64,000 bases of DNA from Acheta domesticus (GCA_031308135.1 JAHLJT010009436.1:124299366-124363365), one strand, 5' to 3'. Numbered from the stretch's first letter, positions 47,901 through 58,354 are shown. Numbers and translations are program-made. The notes: generated from the sequence alone by a model not told the origin.

Positions 47901-48169
47901 GGGCTTGCCTTTGATCTGTTATTTTACTCTAGGCTTGGCTCTTTATGGAACCTGCTTCCTGAGCTACTATAGGTTATTGACTTGCCTGTACCTGGCGACA
48001 ACATTCTGTAATATTCTCGAGTTAATGCTATTTATGTTGGTGTCGCGCAGTTGCGCCGTTTCATAAAATGTGTGCGATAGGTTTCATCTGTTAGATCTTC
48101 TGCATATAAGTTGACTTCATTATCGCGAGGAAACCGGTAAAATTAATGCTCTGTTAAGTCAGGTGTTTC

Positions 48170-48424
48170 AGGAAACTAAATCGCCTTAGCTCAAGACAAT
48201 CTTGTTCTCGGGTCTGAATCAGACCGGAGAACGTGTTTTTTCACGCCAACTAATTAGTTAGATCCATCGTATCCACTAAATGGGGATGAATTTTCGAGGT
48301 CGAATTTCGTGGTTTCCCTACCCCAATAATTGAATGCGACAGAAGAGCAAACAAGATTCTGACTACTTTTGCTTTCCTCTGCTCCCTTTCTCAATTCTGT
48401 ATAGCCGCCGTTGTATGTGTTTAT

Positions 48425-48426
<2 letters not shown>
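48170..48426 (+). mobile_element. Possible decayed tRNA-derived SINE
   Basis: A-box-like TTAGCTCAAGAC (about 48186-48197) and B-box-like GGGTCTGAATCAGACC (about 48210-48225) are followed by AGGTCGAATTTC and GTGGTTTCCCTACCCCAAT...GAATGC, paralleling segments of the other SINEs here. It runs into the (TG)n tract at 48427. Highly diverged, so tentative. Confidence 0.35.
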
Positions 48427-48476
<50 letters not shown>

Positions 48477-48490
48477 GTGCGCGCGTGTGT
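48427..48490. repeat. (TG)n microsatellite with CG interruptions
   Basis: About 64 bp of TG units, the last part interspersed with GCGTG and GCGCG. Confidence 0.95.
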
Positions 48491-48516
48491 TGCATTGTAA
48501 ATAATGAAGTGTTCGG

Positions 48517-48701
48517 TATTCTACTGCGATTTTCGTAACTATGCCTCTGACAGGAATCAGCTGTTTCGCTGCCATCCAATCGGGAGCTTATATTTCGCTA
48601 CAGTGACGTCACTACGGTGACGTTGAAGCTCCCGATTGGAAGAAACCGTCAACAGCTGATTCCTGTCAGGGGCACAGTTACGAAAATCGCATTATAGAAT
48701 A
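48517..48701. mobile_element. Palindromic foldback MITE flanked by TA
   Basis: The insert at 48519-48699 is one long imperfect palindrome. The arms share TGCGATTTTCGTAACT, CTGACAGGAATCAGCTG and CCAATCGGGAGCTT in inverted order. The dinucleotide TA sits on each side (48517-48518 and 48700-48701), as expected for Tc1/mariner-type insertion. A perfect CRE palindrome, TGACGTCA, lies near the centre (48604-48611). There is no coding capacity. Confidence 0.65.
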
Positions 48702-49055
48702 AGTAAAGAATAGAATAAGACAAAGTAGATTTAGATTAGTTCGTAAGTATCTAGTTTGTAAGCTAGGCCGTAATAAGCTAGGCCCTACATGATCAAAGTA
48801 TAAATTTAATTTAAGAATAAATATGAATGTATTCGCTGGTGGTTCCGAATGTGGAAAGAATGAAGTTGCGCTTCTATAGAGAAAGGACAGGGTTGAAGCC
48901 TCTTTACATCCCTGCTGTTCTGTTGTGATCAAAACCTGAAGATCCCCAGTCGTAATGTTGTACAAGCATGTTTTCAATCGAGAAACGAAGAATGTTTCGA
49001 GGGGAGAGCCAAGCAGGTTGCCGCGCACGCGAGCGGAAGCTAAGCGAAACCGCAA

Positions 49056-49092
49056 GCGCCGCGCCGCGCCGCGCCGCGCCGCGCCGCGCCGC
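49056..49092. repeat. (GCGCC)n pentamer array
   Basis: About seven head-to-tail GCGCC units. Confidence 0.9.
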
Positions 49093-49151
49093 TTCCGAAC
49101 GCCTTCCCGCTTCGCCACAGGCGCGCAGCGCGTGCCACTTTTTCGCACGCG

Positions 49152-49283
49152 GCCGCGCAGGCGAGCGGGCGGGCGCGCAGGCCGGCGGGCGGGCGCGCGG
49201 GCGGGCGGGCGCGCAGGCGGGCGGGCGGGCGCGCAGGCGGGCGGGCAGGCGGGCGGGCGCGCAGGCGGGCGGGCGGGCGGGCG
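49152..49283. repeat. GGGC-rich minisatellite with quadruplex potential
   Basis: Degenerate tandem array of GGCGGGCGGGCGCGCA-type units over about 130 bp. Near 49268-49283 four consecutive GGGC units give the four-run pattern needed for an intramolecular G-quadruplex. Confidence 0.85.
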
Positions 49284-49669
49284 AGAGCTGCCGAGAACGC
49301 GAGCGCGGCGCCCCAGAGAGCTCAACCGCTTGTGACGAACGCGCGGTTTTACGGCGCTCGAGAGCTGTCGCCGTCCTCGCTCCGCCCGTAAATTTTCGTC
49401 GACGCTCTGCAGGGCCCAGGTGCCTGAAGCGTGTTCAGGACCTTGTAAATCTATGCGAGAGCGTGTAAAATGCCGTTTTTTTGCTCTCACTAATTTCGTC
49501 GCAGTTGAAACAAATGAAACGACAGATGTATTGTTTTAAAAAATGTCGCATACGTACGTAATTGGTTTAAAATATACGTAATGCAAGTTTATCTACATGC
49601 ATTGCACTCTTCATCCTTGAATTTAGATTTGAAATTCGATGACTTTTGTCTTTAAATGATCGAGTCTTC

Positions 49670-50242
49670 ATTGCCAATTTACCGGGAGAGATGGCTCAGG
49701 TCATCTAATGATCACTGCAGTCCCTCTGACCGAGAGGTCCTAGGTTCGAGTCCCAAAAGTGGTAGGATTTCAGCGTCACTAGCTTGTCAGCTAGGTCGAA
49801 TTCCGACGCTGTCAGGAAGAGAATTCTAGCGGCCGGTTGCTCTGATCGGTCGTTTTCCATGGATTTCTCCGATCAACACTAGGCGATTGCCGGAGCAGAA
49901 CCCTAACAAATGGGACACGGAACGCGTGCGATCTTTCCTATCCTCTTCTTTGTCCTATCCTCGCCCCCTACACACATTTCCAATCACATGCACTACACTA
50001 TCACACATGCCGGGAAACAGGTCGGGAGCTTATTGATTTTCCCGGCTGTGGCGGTGCCCCACTGGTTTGAGATACCTGGTTTGGGAAACCCCGCTAGCCG
50101 ACGGTAGGTCGGATCTCGCCATCCAGCGGGGAAAGACTACCGCCACCTCCCGAGAAAAACATGCACTACACTTATTGGACTAATGACCTCAGTAGTTGAC
50201 GTGCCCGGAATCACTAACAATCAATATTTTATTGCCAATTTA
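49670..50242 (+). mobile_element. tRNA-derived SINE, long family, plus strand, with 12-bp target duplication
   Basis: ATTGCCAATTTA occurs at 49670-49681 and again at 50231-50242, bounding an element of about 549 bp. The head has A box ATGGCTCAGGTC (about 49692-49703) and B box AGGTTCGAGTCCC (about 49742-49754). The body continues through GGTCGAATTCCGACGCTGTC, GGCCGG, ATGGATTTCTCCGATCAA, a CA-rich segment and CGGGAGCTTATTG with GCGGTGCCCC. It ends in ATCACTAACAATCAAT. This is the cleanest copy of the family and defines its layout for the copies at 35120 and 41541. The length is unusually long for a simple SINE and may reflect a composite. Confidence 0.85.
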
Positions 50243-50389
50243 AATGTATAATTAAGAATAAAATTTACTAGTACGTAGGATGCTATGCTTTTATCGATAT
50301 CGTTTTAATAATAATAGACTGCAGGGCGAAGTAGGATTATGGACTTTTTGGCCAGATTTGTGTTTTTTGGTGGCGGTTTGTGGTTTTGG

Positions 50390-50702
50390 TGGTTCGGTGC
50401 GGCGAGGCGCGGCCTGGCCTGATCAGAGACTTCCCGCGAACCGCGGTTAGGAAAGCACCCCCGGGCGCCGCGCCGCTCGTCGCACAGAGAGGCGTTCATC
50501 AGTCGACCTTGCGCCCGTCCCGTCCCGTGCCGTGCCGTGTGTATATTGTGGAGGGCTTAACGAATCGAGTGCGGAGCGAGCGGAAAGGCTAGCGCGCGGT
50601 ATTGTGTTTGCGCGGGGACGTAGTGCCCTTCTCGCGTGACGTCAGAGCTGGAGCTTAGCACCTGCGGCCTTCGCGCTGCGAGTAGAATGCGTCGAGGTGA
50701 GC
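50390..50702 (+). promoter_or_regulatory. CpG-rich block with CRE and splice donor
   Basis: The CpG-dense block holds a perfect CRE, TGACGTCA, at 50637-50644 and ends in GTCGAGGTGAGC, with a donor GTGAGC starting at 50697. An ATG at about 50687-50689 lies just before the donor. A promoter plus first exon on plus is plausible. CCCGTCCCGTGCCGTGCC tandem words occur at about 50517-50537. No coding continuation could be traced. Confidence 0.4.
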
Positions 50703-50704
50703 TC

Positions 50705-51650
50705 GGACGAAGTAAAGTGGAGAAGGACGTGTCCCTAAGAGTATTTAAAAATTGCATCTCGTTTCCTGAAACTGGGCATTCGCGTTGATGCAATCTGTTT
50801 CGCGTGACTTAGAGTTCTTTTGTGTTGAAAGGGATGCGAGGCTCTTTTTCGTTGAGCTTGGAGAGTTTGCTCTTTGCAAAAGAAAAAAATATCCTTATTT
50901 GTCAGTTGTAAAAGTAGAAAATTGTATGTTGTTGGATACTAAAGGTCTTTAAAGCGTGGAAGTTGAAAAGTAGGACAAACGTCTCTCTTCAAAATATATA
51001 TGAAATTGAAATGTGCTGTTAAAGCACCCTGTTCCATAGAAAGCGACGTAGCATGATATTGATAATTTACTTATCTGTGATGTAATTGACTAAGTTGATC
51101 TTTGTTTAATTGTAATTAACACACTAATAAGGAAACAATCTTTCTCTTCAGGCACTTTAAATTTTCACTAAACATTTCTGTTGGCAATTGTTGATGTAGT
51201 TTTAAGTAAGAACTATCGTTTGACAATAACATACTAGCGAAAACTTTCGTTCATTCCTGCCTTGTGGCATTATTATACTCTTCGCGATGAGAAATATCAA
51301 GAAAGTAAGAACATCCAAACGAGAAGGCTCGCTTGATGAGTCTCGGAAAGAGTGAAAAGTGAGAGACATGTCATTATGTTAATGTTGGGTAAGACTTGTT
51401 TTCACATGTATTTAAATTCATCAGACGTAATTCTTTTTTTGTGTCGAAAGGGAAGTGTGCCAGTGTACCACGCGCTAGGTATTTCAAGAACAGCGGTTGA
51501 CTGACAACTCTGATTATGGTAAAATTATTGGCCGTTGTAAATCACTGCAGGTCACATGAAGCGAAGACAAACAAGCCACAGTCACGAACAGCTATTTTGA
51601 TATTGGTGCGCTACACTGAAAAAGGTAATAACTTCTTTCGTTGATATCGG
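50705..51650. other. AT-rich stretch, nothing recognised
   Basis: An acceptor-like CTTTCTCTTCAG near 51141-51152 has no partner donor. Otherwise empty. Confidence 0.5.
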
Positions 51651-51654
51651 CTGG

Positions 51655-52030
51655 TTAGGCGCCGATCGCATTTGGCTCGACCGGTAGCGCGGCGCCCATC
51701 CGCTGCCGCATGACGCAGGGTCACCGGCGCAGCGCGTTGCGGCGCGGCGGCGCGAGGGACCCGCCGGAGGCTCCGCGGCGTCAGATAGCGTCGGGCCTCG
51801 CGCGAGAGGGCACGCTGACGCAGCTCCCAACCCCCGCGCCCTCTCGCTGCTCCAGCGATAGCCCTTCCCGGCCCTGAGCCCTCGCGCGAATCCTCTTGCC
51901 TGCGTGGCCAGCCCTCCGGCCCTGCCCGACTCCGCCCCCGTCCCCGTCCCTGTCCTCGTTTCCCTCACCGCCCCCGATCCGTTCTCGTCTAAGGACGCCT
52001 GCCCAGTCCAACAATCGGAGGACGAACGCT
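51655..52030. other. GC-rich block
   Basis: CpG-dense left part (to about 51800) and pyrimidine-rich right part with CCCCGTCCC repeats (about 51930-51955). Frames on both strands are low complexity. Confidence 0.5.
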
Positions 52031-52034
52031 GGTG

Positions 52035-53555
52035 ACACTTGTCACATACTCATGGGCAAGCGTTGCGTAATGAGCAAGGGTCTTCGTGCTTTTTCTATTT
52101 TTTTTCTCCGGATGACAAGACAAACTGTTGTGCATATATCATAAACTGATTGTTCACTGTTCTTATATTTTTTGACTCATTTGCAACGAATACGTGTATA
52201 CATTTTTTTAAACAGCCGCTAGTCAAAACTATTACTTTTAAAGTATCCACAGTATGCTAAAAGTTCATTTTCTAGCACATGCTAAAAGTAAGACTACAAT
52301 TAAATTTTCCGATTAAACTGTGAATACAAGAAAGAAAACAAAATGCTTTCTTCTGATCGCTTGAGTTACTACTTACCTTCTGTAACATAGTGATTCGAAT
52401 GCTTGAATTAAAATGGGGTTAAGGTTGTCCGAAAAAATAGTGTAGGACACACGTGACAAAAGTGATTTTATTTTGTTCGTAGGATTACGCCACACGAAAT
52501 ATCAACGTCATGTCGAACTTTTCGTACTAGCAAAATGAAATGCCACTTTTACCTCTCTATCATAAGATTGTGTAGATTGTGTAGATAAAATTATTAATTG
52601 TGAAACATATATAAATGTACTAATCAATTTATAAGTCCTTTTGCATTATCCCAAATATTCATATCATATTGCTTATTTTGTGATCCGTTGTTGCAAATAA
52701 TAAAAGTAGCACTGTCTCGTAAATAATAGTTTCATAGTGACATCTTTTAGCATTCTAGGAAATGCAGTTTTCTCTCATATTCTTTGCTTCGGAGACTGTT
52801 CTCATTACATTCAGAGAAATCTAAATGTAATTATCTCAGTTCCTAAACAGAAGTAGAGTTGTTTTTGGTCTTCTTCTTGTTCCCTGACTATCGTTTTCTC
52901 TTCATATTTGCATGCTAGGAAGTGCTTTGTGAGACTAATTGTACAGCTTTGGCCGACTGAACTATTTCGGACTGAAGTGTATTTAGAACACGCGCTCTTA
53001 ATAGCTGCCACGTAATTCGCTGGTTCCATAATTCATCCCTTTGTCCCAGCTTGTGCTATTTGCTCCAACGGTTCATGCATATTCGCATGTCACAATCATT
53101 TAGATGCATCTCTTCTCATTTGCTACCATTTGTACTTTGCGTAAGAGATGAACGTAATTTATACCAACTATTTATCACAAAAAATACTGCATTTTATTTT
53201 GCTAAAAATATAACAGATTTGGCATCAATTTATAAGTTCCAACTTAAGAAAAAAGAACATCAATTACTATTTTGTATTGAATTGTATTTTCTTATCGTTT
53301 TAAAAACATGTTTCAGTGTCCTCGCGTAAAATATTTTCTTTAATGGCTCTATCAATCCTTATGTGAACATTTTATTTTGTTTATTTTGATTGAAAATATT
53401 GTAACGTCAATTGACTGGAAAGTTATTCGCGAACACTTACTTTTGGAAATAAATAAACCATCTCACTATTCACGAAGGTAACTAGCAATGTGAGCTCAAA
53501 TGTCAAGAAACGTGCCACTCGGCATGGGCGGTTCGTTTCCTCGTGGCCACTGCTT
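52035..53555. other. AT-rich stretch, nothing recognised
   Basis: The 92-codon plus frame 53051-53329 is Leu/Phe/Lys-rich without a domain. No repeats seen. Confidence 0.5.
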
Positions 53556-53559
53556 TCCT

Positions 53560-54300
53560 GCTCGGAGCGGCAGTTCCTCTTTAAAGCTCCTCGCGGAGCC
53601 GCTCCATGGCGGAGGCGGTCTAGGGCGTATGCGCGGGCTTTCCGGAAATCGGCCTTCGCGGGGTTTACTCTCGACGGCGGCTGCAGCGAGGGCTACTCCC
53701 GACTCTCGACTCCCGCTACCCGCCACCCACCGCCTGCCTCCCACCGCCCGCAAGCGAAATCTGAAACTTCTTTAGCGGCTCTCTTTTCCTCCACAACGCC
53801 ACATCTTCTCTCCCACTTACTGGCTAACGCTTCTTTCTTCTTGGCATCCTCTCGGACCCCTTTCCTTCCACATTGTTACCATCAGAGTGCACTGCATCCG
53901 CGGAGACATGCTCTAACCATCTCTCATTTCCCTGCCCTCCACAGTATCCACCACATCCACCTCCGCGCCGCGTCGTCTTCCGCCCGGATTTCGTGGGTCT
54001 CCGGTGGCTGGTGCTTGCGTCGAAAGAGGAAACCGCAAGGAGCGCCCGCCGCTGCCCTTGTCCTGTGCCAGCGCGGCCAGTTATTTTTAGAAATCACGGA
54101 GGTATTATGGAAATCTTGTTGTGCCCGGCCGGCGGAGGAGGCGGGGGCGGCGCCAGGCGAAGAGGCCAAGCGGCGGCGACGGCGGGGAGGGCGCCTGCGG
54201 TCCGCTCCGCGTCTGCCGTCACAGCCGCGAACCTCGGGCTCCCTAACGAGATTAGCGCGCTTACGCGACTGGCGGCGTCACTGCTGCAGTCTTCCATTCA
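53560..54300. other. GC-rich block with AT-rich core
   Basis: Mixed GC block whose middle (about 54079-54122) is AT-rich and carries the MEF2-like site listed next. The 284-codon plus frame is low complexity and overlaps other frames, so no protein is called. Confidence 0.5.
54081..54090 (-). promoter_or_regulatory. MEF2-consensus site
   Basis: TTATTTTTAG on plus reads CTAAAAATAA on minus, an exact match to the MEF2 consensus YTA(A/T)4TAR, placed inside an otherwise GC-rich block. A single site is weak evidence. Confidence 0.3.
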
Positions 54301-54502
54301 TTGAGGTGGCGGCTTCTTCTTGTACGCCTTTCTCAAGAACATGAAGGCATTGTAGGATTTTCCTGAAAAGGGCTTTCCTTTTTTCCTGCCTTTTCTAATA
54401 TCCTTTTCAGGGCACGTATTGTTTTGTATGTTGTCGTTACTATCCTTTTAAGTGGATAACTTTTAGTTATTATTCTATATTAAGTCTGTATGTATTAAAT
54501 CA

Positions 54503-54652
54503 TATAATTATAATCAACTTGGTCCAATATATTCTTGAAACAGACTTATTTGTAATAAACAGAAACTTTAATATAAAATATAGCAACAAGTTTCAAGGTT
54601 TTATTTTACCTCATCATCAGGCTAGAAGAATTAATGAAATTCAATTAATTAA
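54503..54652 (-). repeat. Left inverted arm (pLTR) of the Penelope-like element
   Basis: 150 bp beginning TATAATTATAATC and ending CAATTAATTAA. It is the inverse of 55094-55243 with one visible substitution (ACTTTAAT versus ACGTTAAT). It lies 3' of the coding remnant, so it is the downstream pLTR. Confidence 0.9.
54590..54620 (-). ncRNA. Hammerhead-like ribozyme motif, downstream arm
   Basis: On minus: CTGATGA (54620-54614), then a stem AGGT/ACCT closed by an 8-base A-rich loop, then GAAAC (54594-54590). The order matches the hammerhead core. One extra base sits between CTGATGA and the stem, so cleavage activity is doubtful. Confidence 0.4.
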
Positions 54653-54854
54653 AATTTTTTTTAACAATTTTGATTTTTTTTCTTCAAAATAAACATATGG
54701 AGCTTACCTTTAAGTCATTTAAAATCATAAAACTTGACAATGTCTAGACAAAATAATTTATTACATAAATAATTAGTAACCAAGGAAAGGAACCATGGTA
54801 TCAAAATAAAATGGGTATGTTTTTAGGTATGTGGATATAGACAATTTTAATAAT

Positions 54855-55078
54855 CTAATCTATACAAAAATTTCTGAGAAGTGAATCATATAAATTTGTG
54901 AAATTATTTGATTCTACCTGAGTATTTAAGCTATTATATGTTTTAATAAATAAAGTCTCTAGAGTCAATCTCAAAAATTGTTTAGGTTCTATTCTTAATA
55001 TATCAACTTTTTAAAATCTATCAAGTGACCCATTTCAATTCTATGTGTTGAAATAGAACTCAGTTTTTGTGAAATTTC
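54855..55078 (-). pseudogene. GIY-YIG endonuclease C-terminal remnant of a Penelope-like element
   Basis: In one minus frame (55078 down to about 54998) the translation includes SISTHRIEMGHLIDF, fitting the S-x-x-x-H...GH-x-x-DF pattern common before the end of Penelope GIY-YIG domains. After a frame change and stop, a second frame continues to a stop at 54855-54857 with LTLETLFIK and NSLN, matching the R-L-x-L-E-x-x-x-I-K...N-x-L-N block that holds the conserved glutamate. It is broken by the frameshift and lacks the N-terminal GIY and YIG motifs and all of the reverse transcriptase. The assignment is from family knowledge, not a search. Confidence 0.65.
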
Positions 55079-55093
55079 ATTAAAAAAATTTTG

Positions 55094-55243
55094 TTAATTA
55101 ATTGAATTTCATTAATTCTTCTAGCCTGATGATGAGGTAAAATAAAACCTTGAAACTTGTTGCTATATTTTATATTAACGTTTCTGTTTATTACAAATAA
55201 GTCTGTTTCAAGAATATATTGGACCAAGTTGATTATAATTATA
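55094..55243 (+). repeat. Right inverted arm (pLTR) of the Penelope-like element
   Basis: Inverse copy of 54503-54652, abutting the right 15-bp direct repeat directly with no extra bases. Confidence 0.9.
55126..55156 (+). ncRNA. Hammerhead-like ribozyme motif, upstream inverted arm
   Basis: CTGATGA (55126-55132), stem AGGT (55135-55138) with ACCT (55147-55150), 8-base loop, then GAAAC (55152-55156). Same core as the other arm, in opposite orientation. Stem III and the cleavage site are not clearly defined. Confidence 0.4.
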
Positions 55244-55259
55244 GGATAACTTTTAGTTT

Positions 55260-57835
55260 TCTTTTTTACAAATGAATGTCGGGCATGCCAAAATTTGCTG
55301 ATATTTTGACAGTAACGTGATTAATACTAACTAGAAAGTGATGAATTTTTACTTAATTTATACTATCAAAGGAAAGTTCGATTTTTGATAACTTCGTTTG
55401 CTAACATTAAAACATAATATTAGAAATTGTTCTTATATTTCTGTTTTCGTATGCATGAAAAAATATTTGTTTTTTATGTGAATAAGGAAAGGATATTTAT
55501 GTATGATGCTTTATGACTTCTTGCTCTTTTATGAGCTTTCGATTAATGTTACGATATAGATTGATAACTAAACCAAAATTTTAATGTATGTTCTAGCGAT
55601 TAAATTACTTCAATAATGATGTGTCACAGCTTGACGTTAGTTAAATAGATGTGATGCATAATATATTATGCATGAGGTATTTGAATTAATGCACTTATTA
55701 TGAGACTGAATTAAATGTTCCGACATCACCTCGTGGGAATAACGACTCACACTGATCCCTGGCACAACCACATACGTACCCTTGCACGATCCGTTCTGTT
55801 GTTGTTTTATTTTTAACGTAGTGCCGTAATGGAAACGTATTTTCTTTCTCCTCGGTCTTTTTAACAATATAACCTCTTACGCAGGCCTTACTAGTGTTAC
55901 CTTCGTGTGTCTGACACCGTAGTACAAGATCCGCAAAGGAACTCTAGACTCTGTGAGTAAGAAGCATGAAGGCAAGCCCAATGAAGGAGTGTTGTAAGGG
56001 ATATTTGATCTATCGTCCTTGCCTCTTATATAATTTGATTACGTCTTTTGTAAAGCCGCGTCTCCAATGTTCCAGGATTGGCATTTTCAGAATGTATCTG
56101 TAACACCGTTAGAATATGACGCGAAGTTTCAAAGGCGAGACCGCGTCATGAGAAGACACAATGGGATCGCACAGAATTTTTTTCTTGAGCGACGTCTCAA
56201 ACCATTAATTACACATAGAGATGTCACTCACATTTTATCTTTCAGGTAAAGGAAGGAATTTCATATCGAAAATTTCGCTGTTGTTCAGAGAGTCTCTTGT
56301 TGAGAATAGTTCGTGGATAATTATGTCAAGAATATGATTGCTGTTAGGAAATGGTGAAGTGTTTTTTTTGTTTGTTTTTTAGTTTTGTTTTTTGTTTGTT
56401 TTTGTGTTTTTTGTTTTTTTTTTCAAACGCGAGATTTGTTTATTTTCTCATAGGAATTATTGCACTGACATTCAAATTACTTGTAGAGTATTGATATGCA
56501 TTTAAAAAACAAATATGAAATCTCTACAGTTTTGCAATTGCATTATTTCTTGTCTGTCTTGATTTTGAGCTTCTCGTTTGTGAAATTTTGAATAGAAGAA
56601 ACTATAAGACTGGCTTTTTTTGTACGAGCGAGTCACTTAATATTTCCTCCTTCCGTCCGCTCAGTAGTTCATTGTTACTGTAGTTCGTTGTACTGTAGAA
56701 CTACAATTGCCTTGTTAAAAGTTTGAACTGTTACAATCGATGTTGGAATTTAGTGCTTGAACAGAAGTTGGAAGTCAATATAAGAAACTCGGCGATGTTA
56801 TTCCAGACCACACGAGTCAATGACCTCTCATGCGTTTTTGCTTTAGCGCATAATTTGGGCGCTCACACATCGCTCCATATGGAACATCACGTGTCAGACT
56901 CCGTCAGCATGCGGAAGGCGCCAGATTGCCGGCGGCCCGGAAATTCAACCTATTCATTCTCATTTCCTGTAATTCAGATCAGATTCTCGTTAAACATCTA
57001 GGTAGCTGTATTTAGGGGAAAACACTACAGAGAAAATGAGTAGAAAAAATAAAAAACATTTACTTCTTGAGAGGACATCGAATAGTATACAACATTTGTA
57101 TTAACGTTCGGCACATTAACAGGAATTTATACAAACGTGTAGAAGTGTTTAATTATCGAACTATTTGATATCTAAATAGGCAGAAATATTGAAATTCTAC
57201 TAAATTGAGAACCACTCCCCTATTTTCTTCCTTCAAATATTTTCAAATATTGAAGAATTCTTCAGAGGTGGTTTTTGTTTCCTCTCCCGATGTTAAAATT
57301 AGTTAAATACAATTTTAAATTAGACTAAGTCATCCAACATGTGCAAAGTTTTTCTTGTAGAGTGACCAATGGAATTTCAACAAAACAGTAACTTACTACA
57401 TCAAAACAACAAAACAGTAACTACTTAAAACATCCTATTATCTTACTACTTTTCAAAATTACTTCGTATTGTTAGTATACAATTTGTAAGCGATCGTTTA
57501 GATTACACGTGATACCATCACAGTTATTCTATTGTTTTATAATCATAATTAAATACTAGAAAATATTAATAATATTTTCAGTGACTTTTTGGCATCAGTG
57601 CATCATTAATTGTGTATGCCCTTCATAAATTGTAGGTGCGTTTTGACTTCACGGACGCAGATTCTCAATTCGCCTTGAGGATTTAAAAACCTAAGAATGA
57701 ATGCATGACTGCAGAACAAGAGTTGCTTCGTCATTTCACTGCACATTCTCCTCGGAACATTCTTCGCCTAACAATACCTACAAATACCAAAGAGGAGTGT
57801 TGCGCACCAACTGTTTCCGCAATAGTTGTAGCGAG
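55260..57835. other. AT-rich stretch, no gene
   Basis: Contains a T/G low-complexity run at 56361-56423 and a 13-bp direct repeat, CAAAACAGTAACT, at 57381-57393 and 57410-57422. Short frames (55637-55867 minus, 56067-56249 plus, 56723-57001 plus) have no recognised domain. Confidence 0.5.
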
Positions 57836-57839
57836 CCAG

Positions 57840-58350
57840 ATCGTAGATCAGCGCCCGACAGATACCGAGAGAGGAAGCGAGGGAAGGGTAGGAAGAAAGA
57901 GCTCCGCGCAGCGGGTGGGCCAACACAAAAGGCATGTTTTATTAATCGCTCGCTCCTCGCACCGCTACGTCGTAACCTTTCCCGGCCTGACGAAGGCGGT
58001 GACGACAGCGGAACAGCGCCGCGGACGCTCCCTCCCTGCGCTTGTGTGCGCTCATAAGCATACGTGAACTGGGGCGACCGAAGAGTCCGGGGTGGGCTCC
58101 CGGTGTTGGATCGGGCGCCCTGGCACCGCCCATATGACTGCCTCGCCGCTGCGTGCCGCCGGGGTCAACCGCATTCCGGGCGGAGCACATCCATCGATAG
58201 GTCACGGACAAGTTAATAGCGCCCGCCCGCCCGCCGCGAATATCTGGGGGGATGACCGAGCCGCGCCCGCAGCCACGGAGTCACGTAGTCGCTCACGCGC
58301 GCTGGGGACTGAAGTTCTGATGTGGGAGTTGGAGAGCTGCAGGCCGATGT
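57840..58350. other. GC-rich block
   Basis: CpG-rich with a GTTAATAGCGCCCGCCCGCC word at about 58212-58231, again joining an AT core to GC boxes. The 118-120 codon plus frames that enter it overlap each other and lack motifs. Confidence 0.5.
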
Positions 58351-58354
58351 GGGC

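Larger units (their letters stand above)
48990..49400. other. GC-rich block built on minisatellites
   Basis: Mostly made of the two tandem arrays listed separately. The 126-166 codon plus frames and the 270-codon minus frame are products of the repeats. Confidence 0.6.
54454..55258 (-). mobile_element. Decayed Penelope-like retroelement with inverted terminal arms
   Basis: The insert at 54469-55243 is bounded by an exact 15-bp direct repeat, GGATAACTTTTAGTT, at 54454-54468 and 55244-55258. Two 150-bp arms (54503-54652 and 55094-55243) are inverted copies differing by about one base. Between them, on minus, lies a remnant of a GIY-YIG endonuclease end (54855-55078). The arms hold hammerhead-like motifs. 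Inverted long-terminal-repeat-like ends, 5' truncation, GIY-YIG coding and hammerhead motifs together are the known signature of Penelope-like elements. An extra 34 bp (54469-54502) separates the left arm from the duplication. No reverse transcriptase is left, so the copy is dead. Confidence 0.75.

Noticed and set aside
48678..49490. 270-codon minus-strand Pro/Ala/Arg repeat protein
   Set aside because: The repeat is the GGGC minisatellite read as codons; no domain outside it.
53490..54344. 284-codon plus-strand frame
   Set aside because: Composition-driven, overlapped by frames on both strands, no domain or splice support.
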